A stretch of DNA of 15,764 nucleotides. It comes from an uncultured Alphaproteobacteria bacterium (GTDB lineage Bacteria > Pseudomonadota > Alphaproteobacteria > Puniceispirillales > Puniceispirillaceae). Both the position numbers and the translations under genes were made by a program. Each line of letters opens with the position of its first letter. Positions within the stretch are counted from its first letter, which is position 1. Shown here in pieces: positions 7,903 to 15,764 of this stretch. The notes below the pieces were generated by a model. It worked only from the letters and a program-made list of their open reading frames with translations. It did no database searches and was not told where the DNA came from. Location: NCBI GenBank assembly GCA_913042065.1, contig CAJWKB010000020.1, positions 1-15,764 on the forward strand, given 5' to 3'.

Positions 7903-7925
7903 TGGGATCGATCTACTCGAACCGT

Positions 7926-7954
7926 ATTTTATAGATTGGTGCGGCTGCGGGCAA
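7926..7954 (-). promoter_or_regulatory. Sigma70-type promoter for the ppiD-like/trpE unit
   Basis: Read on the minus strand: TTGCCC (7954-7949), a 17-base spacer, then TAAAAT (7931-7926). Matches to consensus are 4/6 and 5/6 with ideal spacing. Transcription would start near 7919, giving a leader of about 60 bases before the ATG at 7859. It is the best-placed promoter on that strand of the divergent gap 7860-8135. Confidence 0.5.
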
Positions 7955-8123
7955 CTTTATTTCAGCCGATAAATACGAAACCTGCCTGCAAAACAGACAA
8001 AAAATGAAACAGCCACGACCACAAAGTTGATCCTCTGATTTGGTCCAGGAAAAAAATCTCGTAATTTTAGGACAACGGATGTTGCTTTTTACATAACGGG
8101 CCGTCAGCTTTTAGTTGCAAGTC

Positions 8124-8129
8124 AGGGAG
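8124..8129 (+). promoter_or_regulatory. Ribosome-binding site that decides the tpiA start
   Basis: AGGGAG lies six bases before the ATG at 8136. An in-frame TTG at 8115 lies upstream of this site and would add seven residues not found in the family, so 8136 is chosen. Confidence 0.75.
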
Positions 8130-8135
8130 AAAAAA

Positions 8136-8861
8136 ATGATCGTCGCGGCAAATTGGAAAATGAATTTGGATCTGCCCTTGGCGACAAATTTGACAAACGA
8201 ATATTGCGCCGTATCGCATACGGGAGTCACACGCATCCTGTTTGCACCGCATCCCTTTCTTATGCCTATTGGAAACCTTCTGCAAAATTCTGATATCATT
8301 CTTGGCGGTCAGGATTGCCACGTTGCAGCATCTGGCGCACATACAGGCGATGTTGCCGCGGCAATGCTGCAGAATTGTGGGGCTTCGATCGTTCTCCTTG
8401 GTCATTCAGAAAGGCGCGCTGATCATGGCGAGACAAGCCAGCTTGTTGCGGCCAAGGTGGCTCAGGCTGTAAAAACAAGTCTGACAGTAATAGTCTGTGT
8501 TGGCGAAACTCTGAAAGAGCGCGAGGCGGGTGCTGCGCTTACGACTGTTGTTGATCAGCTTGCCAAATCACTGCCCGAATCATTGCCAGCGACAGCACTG
8601 ACCATCGCCTATGAGCCTGTCTGGGCCATTGGTACAGGCAAAGTGGCAACTGAAAAAGAGATTGCCGAGATGCACTTTGGGATAAGGCGTTGGCTCGATG
8701 GTGTGGGATTTGATCGGACAAAAATCCTGTATGGTGGGTCAGTGAAGCCTGGGAACGCAGCCGAAATTTTTGCCGTGCCGAATGTCGATGGTGCCCTTGT
8801 TGGTGGTTCTAGTCTTGTTGCAGGCGATTTCAACAGTATTTGCGCGGCTGCAGCCGCCTGA
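8136..8861 (+). CDS. tpiA: Triosephosphate isomerase
   Basis: The product has 241 residues, a complete TIM barrel. It interconverts dihydroxyacetone phosphate and glyceraldehyde-3-phosphate in glycolysis and gluconeogenesis, in the cytoplasm as a dimer. Catalytic residues are all present: Asn6 and Lys8 in ANWKMN, His90 in LLGHSERR (87-94), Glu160 in AYEPVWAIGTGK (158-169, which also holds the flexible loop 6), and the phosphate-binding YGGSVKPGNA (199-208). The start is fixed by MIVAANWKMN and the AGGGAG site. It diverges from the ppiD-like gene; I see no clear promoter on this strand in the 7860-8135 gap. secG follows after 111 bases with its own promoter. Confidence 0.97.
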   Translation: MIVAANWKMNLDLPLATNLTNEYCAVSHTGVTRILFAPHPFLMPIGNLLQNSDIILGGQDCHVAASGAHTGDVAAAMLQNCGASIVLLGHSERRADHGETSQLVAAKVAQAVKTSLTVIVCVGETLKEREAGAALTTVVDQLAKSLPESLPATALTIAYEPVWAIGTGKVATEKEIAEMHFGIRRWLDGVGFDRTKILYGGSVKPGNAAEIFAVPNVDGALVGGSSLVAGDFNSICAAAAA

Positions 8862-8900
8862 TGTGGGGCTAAATTATGCCTGTCGTGAAGCTTAATTTTC

Positions 8901-8929
8901 TTGAAATACTGCCGCACAACCCATATAAC
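8901..8929 (+). promoter_or_regulatory. Sigma70-type promoter for secG
   Basis: TTGAAA (8901-8906), a 17-base spacer and TATAAC (8924-8929) match consensus at 5/6 in each box, the best promoter seen in the window. Transcription would start near 8936, leaving a leader of about 37 bases. It also argues against any secG start as far upstream as 8901. Confidence 0.6.
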
Positions 8930-8972
8930 GGCAATTCGGCCTGCGACGGCCTCGACACAATGGACGAGACTT

Positions 8973-9287
8973 ATGGAAACGCTTGTTCTGACTATCCACA
9001 TTCTGATTGCCCTTGGCCTTGTTGGCTCGGTTCTCCTGCAACGCTCTGAGGGTGGCGGCCTCGGTATTGGTGGTGGTGGTGGTGCCGGTGGCGGCTTCAT
9101 GACAGCCCGAGGTACAGCTAATCTGATGACCCGTTTGACTGCTATTTTAGCCGCCTGTTTTTTTGCGACCTCAATCATCCTTGCGATCATTGCAGGCGGT
9201 GGCAACGAAAGCGTGTCGATAGTTGACGAGGTAATCAACGAAACACTGGCACCTGCCTCGGGCCCGGTAGTCCCGACAGACAAATAG
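8973..9287 (+). CDS. secG: Preprotein translocase subunit SecG
   Basis: The product has 104 residues with two membrane helices (about 2-22 and 54-74) joined by the Gly-rich cytoplasmic loop typical of SecG (SEGGGLGIGGGGGAGGGF, 25-42) and followed by TARGTANLMTRLT (44-56). SecG is a small inner-membrane partner of SecYE that assists SecA-driven protein export. The ATG at 8973 gives METLVLTIHI, the family N-terminus, with GGACGAG four bases upstream. Upstream in-frame residues are basic and non-hydrophobic and overlap the promoter, so they are excluded. The tail beyond residue 75 is short, acidic and variable. The position between tpiA and pyrG is usual in alphaproteobacteria. Confidence 0.95.
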   Translation: METLVLTIHILIALGLVGSVLLQRSEGGGLGIGGGGGAGGGFMTARGTANLMTRLTAILAACFFATSIILAIIAGGGNESVSIVDEVINETLAPASGPVVPTDK

Positions 9288-9389
9288 GTCAATCAAAAGA
9301 TATGGTTTCAAGCGGCAGACCCTCCTATCCGTCATCCGAAACGCCCGTGTCTTGGCTGACTATGCCATTGACTGTTGCAGACAACCATC

Positions 9390-9407
9390 ATCAAGCTCTA
9401 TCTTGAT
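9390..9407. repeat. Small inverted repeat in the secG-pyrG gap
   Basis: ATCAAG (9390-9395) and CTTGAT (9402-9407) are exact reverse complements around a six-base loop. There is no T-tract. It could end the secG message or lie near the pyrG promoter; the signal is weak. Confidence 0.25.
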
Positions 9408-9414
9408 CAGATAA

Positions 9415-11106
<1,692 letters not shown>

Positions 11107-11127
11107 GCGGTTTTCTTGACGACCCTG

Positions 11128-11134
11128 AAGGAGG
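11128..11134 (+). promoter_or_regulatory. Ribosome-binding site of kdsA
   Basis: AAGGAGG is the strongest Shine-Dalgarno match in the window. It ends 11 bases before the ATG at 11146, somewhat long, and a second AGGA (11140-11143) is too close. An in-frame TTG at 11116 lies upstream of this site and is therefore not the start. Confidence 0.6.
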
Positions 11135-11145
11135 CGCGTAGGACC

Positions 11146-11970
11146 ATGACTGATATACGCATCCAAGACGTGCTATGTGGTGATGAGCATCCATTACTGC
11201 TGATAGCCGGTCCATGCCAGATTGAAGGTCTCGACCATGCTTTGTCATGTGCCAGCCGTCTTGCCGACATAACTGCTGCCGTCGGCATGGGCTTTGTTTA
11301 TAAATCATCCTTTGATAAGGCTAACCGCACCTCGGCAGATGCTGCGCGTGGCGTTGGCATGGATGAGGGGCTGTCGATCATGGCGAAAGTTCGCGCTGAG
11401 TTTGGCTGTCCGGTTCTCAGTGATGTCCATTTGCCCGAGCAATGCGCCTCGGCGGCCGAGGCACTCGACGTGTTGCAGATTCCAGCCTTTCTTTGTCGGC
11501 AGACGGACCTCTTGCTGGCGGCTGCGGCCACCGGTGCTGTTGTCAATATAAAGAAGGGGCAGTTTCTCGCTCCTTGGGACATGGCGCATGTTGCAGCCAA
11601 GGTTGCAGACGCCGGTAATAGACGGATTATGCTGACCGAGCGCGGCACCTCCTTTGGCTACAACACGCTTGTCTCTGATATGCGCGCCTTGCCTGAAATG
11701 GGAAAGCTGGGCTATCCAGTAATTTTTGATGCGACCCATTCGGTGCAACAGCCGGGCGGCCTCGGCGGTAGTTCGGGTGGACAGCGGGAGTTTGTTCCGG
11801 TGCTAGCTCGAGCGGCGGTCGCCGTTGGCGTTGAGGGGCTGTTCATGGAAGCGCATGAGGATCCCGATAATGCTCCGTCTGATGGCCCAAATATGGTACC
11901 GCTTGACGCCATGCAGAACGTTCTTTCGTGCCTGCAACGCATTGATACCGCCCGCCGCGAGGCGCTCTGA
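11146..11970 (+). CDS. kdsA: 3-deoxy-8-phosphooctulonate (KDO-8-P) synthase, metal-dependent class
   Basis: The product has 274 residues. It condenses phosphoenolpyruvate with arabinose-5-phosphate to KDO-8-phosphate, the precursor of the LPS inner core. Family motifs: [12 protein letters not shown] (17-28), [12 protein letters not shown] (52-63), LSDVH (91-95), [11 protein letters not shown] (113-123), [11 protein letters not shown] (130-140), [12 protein letters not shown] (165-176) and [12 protein letters not shown] (194-205). Cys24, His198, Glu235 and Asp246 occupy the metal-ligand positions known from the Aquifex aeolicus enzyme, whereas the E. coli-type enzyme has Asn in place of that Cys. 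It therefore belongs to the metal-dependent class. The start at 11146 gives MTDIRIQDV behind AAGGAGG. The tight placement between pyrG (39 bases) and eno (67 bases) suggests shared transcription. Eno produces its substrate phosphoenolpyruvate. Confidence 0.97.
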   Translation: MTDIRIQDVLCGDEHPLLLIAGPCQIEGLDHALSCASRLADITAAVGMGFVYKSSFDKANRTSADAARGVGMDEGLSIMAKVRAEFGCPVLSDVHLPEQCASAAEALDVLQIPAFLCRQTDLLLAAAATGAVVNIKKGQFLAPWDMAHVAAKVADAGNRRIMLTERGTSFGYNTLVSDMRALPEMGKLGYPVIFDATHSVQQPGGLGGSSGGQREFVPVLARAAVAVGVEGLFMEAHEDPDNAPSDGPNMVPLDAMQNVLSCLQRIDTARREAL

Positions 11971-12031
11971 TCTTGATTTCGGACTGTTGGTTAGCAGCAG
12001 TTCCTTACATTCACCTCCAACCATAGGATGA

Positions 12032-13315
<1,284 letters not shown>

Positions 13316-13442
13316 TCACAGGCTGCGTGCATTCGCCGCGATCCGAAATATCCTGTCAGGCCGCTTGCAGTTTGGTGCGCGGCCCATATCTGCCCGTATA
13401 GAATTTCCCATAATATAGGGAATCCGGCGATTCGCTTTTTGC

Positions 13443-13471
13443 TTGACCGGTCGAATCGGCTCTGATTCAAT
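13443..13471 (+). promoter_or_regulatory. Possible promoter of the ftsB-like gene
   Basis: TTGACC (13443-13448), a 17-base spacer and TTCAAT (13466-13471) match consensus at 5/6 and 4/6. Transcription would start near 13478, about 36 bases before the start codon. An inverted repeat CGATTCG/CGAATCG (13428-13434, 13452-13458) straddles the -35 box and could be an operator, though its arms are 17 bases apart. Confidence 0.35.
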
Positions 13472-13513
13472 GCCCGTTATGAAGATTTCAATGCCCAAGG
13501 CGACGGACCGCAG

Positions 13514-13837
13514 ATGTATAGGATGATCAGAAAGCCACTCGCTTATGTTAGTAGCTTTATTTTGCTTGGCGCACTTGTAGTGTTTTTTGGGTTTCATACA
13601 ATCGCGGGTGAGCGCGGCATTCTTGCCCAACCAGAACTTGACCGCAGAATCCAGTTGGCTGAGGAAAAGCTGATGCTGCTTAGCACGCATCATGACTATC
13701 TGACCCATCGGATATCGCTTATGCGGAGCGAAACTCTTGATGCTGACATACTTGAGGAGACTGCGCAGGCCGAACTTGGTCTTTACTCGCCCGATGATGT
13801 AATTATTTCAATTGATCTCTCAGATTTGAAATTTTAG
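13514..13837 (+). CDS. FtsB/DivIC-like septum formation initiator
   Basis: A 107-residue bitopic protein: a short cytoplasmic start, one membrane helix (about 9-28), then GERGIL (32-37) and a heptad-like coiled-coil stretch (about 40-72), ending in the family-typical DADILEETAQAELGLYSPDD (76-95). This matches the septum formation initiator family. In E. coli FtsB bridges FtsL and FtsQ in the divisome; this protein is expected to do the same, but the exact partners are inferred. ATGs at 13514 and 13523 are both possible; neither has an ideal ribosome-binding site, and the first is kept for the longer cytoplasmic end. Location between eno and pdhA is the usual alphaproteobacterial context. Confidence 0.88.
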   Translation: MYRMIRKPLAYVSSFILLGALVVFFGFHTIAGERGILAQPELDRRIQLAEEKLMLLSTHHDYLTHRISLMRSETLDADILEETAQAELGLYSPDDVIISIDLSDLKF

Positions 13838-13945
13838 GAATGTTTAAGCAAATTGTAAGTTAACTGAAATAAAGTTTATTCAAAAAAAATCAAATAAAAT
13901 CAGAATAATAAAAGTATTGCAATTATATGAAATTCGTTAAATTCT
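13838..13945 (+). promoter_or_regulatory. Very A+T-rich block upstream of pdhA
   Basis: By my count only about one base in five here is G or C, against roughly half in the flanking genes, and it includes an A8 run and repeated AATAA-like strings. Such composition fits a promoter with UP-element-like activation or a nucleoid-protein site for the pdh genes. Several partial -10 boxes exist, but none has a convincing -35 partner, so I do not assign exact boxes. No reading frame of note lies in it. Confidence 0.4.
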
Positions 13946-13986
13946 TGCGCCATGGAACAGGTGCCTCCCGGCATTGCTGTAGTTTC

Positions 13987-13993
13987 AGGGAGA
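13987..13993 (+). promoter_or_regulatory. Ribosome-binding site that decides the pdhA start
   Basis: AGGGAGA ends six bases before the ATG at 14000. An in-frame ATG at 13952 lies upstream without such a site. CTCCC at 13965-13969 is complementary to GGGAG at 13988-13992 and could mask the site in the leader RNA. Confidence 0.7.
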
Positions 13994-13999
13994 AGAAAG

Positions 14000-15070
14000 A
14001 TGGCGCAGAAAGCAAGAACACCGCGCAAAAAGAAACCCGGTCGTCCACCAAAGGCAATCGCCACCGGCAGAAACGACATGCCAGCCACCGAAGATTTGAC
14101 CGCGATGTATCACGACATGCTGTTGATCCGCCGGTTTGAGGAAAAGGCTGGGCAGCTCTACGGCATGGGACAAATTGGTGGTTTTTGCCACCTCTACATT
14201 GGCCAGGAAGCCGTTGTTGTAGGTCTCCAGTCCGCAACAAGACCCGGTGATACGGTTGTCACTTCTTATCGTGACCATGGTCATATGCTCGCTTGTGGCA
14301 TGGATGCGGATGGCGTGATGGCAGAATTGACCGGCCGAGAGAGTGGGTATTCACGTGGCAAGGGCGGCTCAATGCATATGTTCAGCCGGGAAAAAAAATT
14401 CTTTGGCGGTCATGGCATTGTTGGCGCACAGGTTCCGATTGGCTGTGGGTTGGCTTTTTCACACAAATACAAAGACGAAGCTAATGTTTGCATGACCTTT
14501 CTTGGGGATGGCGCGGTCAATCAAGGTCAGGTCTATGAGAGTTTCAACATGGCCGCCCTGTGGGATCTGCCGTGTCTATTTGTCATCGAGAACAATCAAT
14601 ATGGCATGGGAACAGCCGTAACCAGAGCTGCGGCTGGCCGCGCCCTTGCTGAACGCGGCTCAGCCTATGGCATTCCGGGCAAACAGGTCGATGGCATGGA
14701 TGTCCTGGCCGTGCGCGAGGCGGGTCTTGAGGCGCTGGCGCATTGCCGCGATGGCAAAGGCCCGTATATTCTGGAAATGAAGACCTATCGCTATCGCGGC
14801 CACTCGATGTCCGATCCGGCGAAATACCGCACGCGCGAGGAGGTTGACGCGATGCGCAAACAGCATGATCCGATCGACCAGCTACGCGAGCTCCTGATCA
14901 AGCAGAATGTCAGGGAAGAGGCGCTCAAGGCAATGGATGCCGAGGTCAAGGCCGTTGTCACCAAGGCAACCGAATTTGCCCAGACCAGCCCAGAGCCCGA
15001 TCCCTCTGAACTGTTCACCGATATTCTGCTGCCGGTATCTGCCGGCACAGCCGCATCGACGGAGGCGTAA
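14000..15070 (+). CDS. pdhA: Pyruvate dehydrogenase E1 component, alpha subunit
   Basis: The product has 356 residues. With PdhB it forms the thiamine-diphosphate E1 that decarboxylates pyruvate and reductively acetylates the lipoyl group. The domain shows [18 protein letters not shown] (40-57), the [13 protein letters not shown] segment (60-72), the TPP/Mg motif starting GDGAVNQG (169-176) and ending NN (198-199), and the phosphorylation-loop region [11 protein letters not shown] (263-273) with YRTREE (276-281). This is the heterotetrameric E1-alpha, not the single-chain AceE type. The first 20 residues are strikingly basic ([13 protein letters not shown]), including a PGRPPK string like an AT-hook; basic tails occur in related PdhA proteins and may bind partners. 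Start 14000 was chosen for its strong ribosome-binding site. The stop is two bases before pdhB, so the two are coupled. Confidence 0.96.
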   Translation: MAQKARTPRKKKPGRPPKAIATGRNDMPATEDLTAMYHDMLLIRRFEEKAGQLYGMGQIGGFCHLYIGQEAVVVGLQSATRPGDTVVTSYRDHGHMLACGMDADGVMAELTGRESGYSRGKGGSMHMFSREKKFFGGHGIVGAQVPIGCGLAFSHKYKDEANVCMTFLGDGAVNQGQVYESFNMAALWDLPCLFVIENNQYGMGTAVTRAAAGRALAERGSAYGIPGKQVDGMDVLAVREAGLEALAHCRDGKGPYILEMKTYRYRGHSMSDPAKYRTREEVDAMRKQHDPIDQLRELLIKQNVREEALKAMDAEVKAVVTKATEFAQTSPEPDPSELFTDILLPVSAGTAASTEA

Positions 15071-15072
15071 TC

Positions 15073-15764
15073 ATGGCAATCGAAATCAGGATGCCAGCGC
15101 TCTCGCCGACAATGGAAGAGGGAACATTGGCGAAATGGCTTGTGGCCGAGGGTGACGAGGTGCGCTCCGGCGATGTGATTGCCGAGATTGAGACCGACAA
15201 GGCGACGATGGAGGTCGAGGCCGTTGATGATGGCGTCGTGGGAACGCTGCTCGTTGCTGCCGGTACCGAGAATGTCAGGGTCAATGCGCCGATTGCCATC
15301 CTGCTGGCCGAGGGTGAGGAGGCAGGCGCTGCGATTGCCGCTACGCCTGAAGCAGCTGCTGCTGAGACCCCCATACCGGCTCCTGCACCGGCCACTGCAC
15401 CGGCCCCTGCACCTGAGTCCGTATCGGCACCGGCTGGCGCAGCCATTGCCGCCGAGGCACAATGGGATGGCGCAACGGTCAATATTACCGTGCGCGAGGC
15501 GCTACGTGATGCCATGGCCGAGGAAATGCGCCGCGACGACAATGTGTTCGTGATGGGCGAGGAAGTTGCCGAATATCAGGGCGCCTACAAGGTTACGCAG
15601 GGTCTGCTTGCCGAATTCGGGTCAAAGCGCGTGATCGACACACCGATTACCGAACAGGGGTTTGCCGGCCTTGGCGTTGGCGCTGCCTTTGGTGAGCTGC
15701 GTCCAGTGATCGAATTCATGACCTTCAATTTTGCCATGCAGGCGATTGACCAGATCATCAATTC
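15073..15764 (+). CDS. pdhB: Pyruvate dehydrogenase E1 component, beta subunit, with N-terminal lipoyl domain (partial)
   Basis: Only the first 230 residues lie in the window; the gene runs off the 3' end. Residues 1-80 are a lipoyl (biotinyl/lipoyl-attachment) domain with the modified lysine in [13 protein letters not shown] (Lys43). An Ala/Pro-rich flexible linker follows (about 85-128). The transketolase-like E1-beta domain begins near 133 with [33 protein letters not shown] and [16 protein letters not shown] lipoyl domain on E1-beta rather than only on E2 is known from Zymomonas and rhizobia and supports the alphaproteobacterial assignment. GGAGG (15061-15065) in the tail of pdhA is the ribosome-binding site, seven bases upstream. 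The gene for E2 would be expected downstream, outside the window. Confidence 0.96.
   Translation, partial: MAIEIRMPALSPTMEEGTLAKWLVAEGDEVRSGDVIAEIETDKATMEVEAVDDGVVGTLLVAAGTENVRVNAPIAILLAEGEEAGAAIAATPEAAAAETPIPAPAPATAPAPAPESVSAPAGAAIAAEAQWDGATVNITVREALRDAMAEEMRRDDNVFVMGEEVAEYQGAYKVTQGLLAEFGSKRVIDTPITEQGFAGLGVGAAFGELRPVIEFMTFNFAMQAIDQIIN

Noticed and set aside
7860..8010. Trp-type attenuator with leader peptide ahead of the foldase-trpE unit
   Set aside because: No short frame with adjacent Trp codons is present and the hairpin is not followed by a U-tract on that strand.
8115..8135. TTG at 8115 as tpiA start
   Set aside because: It lies before the AGGGAG ribosome-binding site and would add residues absent from the family.
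8609..9292. Minus-strand frame of 227 codons, Pro-rich
   Set aside because: The proline runs are the mirror image of the Gly-rich loop of secG; it is antisense to tpiA and secG and matches nothing.
11116..11145. TTG at 11116 as kdsA start
   Set aside because: It lies upstream of the strong AAGGAGG site; the ATG at 11146 gives the expected N-terminus.
13396..13425. Imperfect inverted repeat TTCCC/GGGAA as an eno terminator
   Set aside because: The stem is only five pairs with an A+T loop and no T-tract follows.
13952..13999. ATG at 13952 as pdhA start
   Set aside because: No ribosome-binding site precedes it, while AGGGAGA is ideally placed for 14000.
14791..15542. Two long minus-strand frames rich in Gly/Arg or Ala/Ser
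   Set aside because: They are reverse images of the pdhA end and of the Ala/Pro linker codons of pdhB.

Overview
The window is a stretch of a bacterial chromosome, almost certainly from an alphaproteobacterium. The evidence is the gene order ppiD-like / trpE diverging from tpiA-secG-pyrG-kdsA-eno-ftsB(DivIC)-pdhA-pdhB, and an E1-beta subunit of pyruvate dehydrogenase that carries its own N-terminal lipoyl domain, an arrangement known from that class. Moderate GC, short intergenic gaps and the protein sequences would fit a marine lineage such as SAR116, but that placement is a guess.

Layout. Positions 1-4467 form a more A+T-rich flank of mixed content: a DMT/EamA-type permease (+) whose N-terminus looks damaged, a small unrecognised protein (-), a long-chain acyl-CoA synthetase (-), and a LysE/RhtB-type exporter (-). 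Positions 4468-7859 hold trpE and a membrane-anchored PpiD/SurA-like foldase, both on the minus strand with only a few bases between them, so probably one transcript starting from a recognisable promoter near 7926-7954. From 8136 to the end of the window everything is on the plus strand: triosephosphate isomerase, SecG, CTP synthase, KDO-8-phosphate synthase, enolase, an FtsB/DivIC-like division protein, and the E1-alpha and E1-beta subunits of pyruvate dehydrogenase, the last cut off by the window edge.

How the genes fit together. The plus-strand block combines lower glycolysis (TpiA, Eno) with pyruvate oxidation (PdhA, PdhB) and envelope or growth functions: SecG for export, PyrG for CTP (needed for CMP-KDO and phospholipids), KdsA for the LPS inner core, and FtsB for septation. 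KdsA here carries the cysteine and other ligands of the metal-dependent class. TrpE keeps the full feedback-inhibition motif and chorismate site, but no trpG or trpD follows it within the window.

Starts were corrected where a better ribosome-binding site or family alignment pointed to an internal ATG: tpiA 8136, secG 8973, kdsA 11146 and pdhA 14000. I see no tRNA, rRNA, CRISPR array, insertion sequence or phage gene. I also find no convincing undescribed multi-gene system. The most useful leads are small: a probable single-base frameshift at the head of the EamA gene, a C(UUCG)G hairpin on its stop codon, a hairpin in the ppiD-trpE leader, a possibly leaderless pyrG, and a very A+T-rich block before pdhA.
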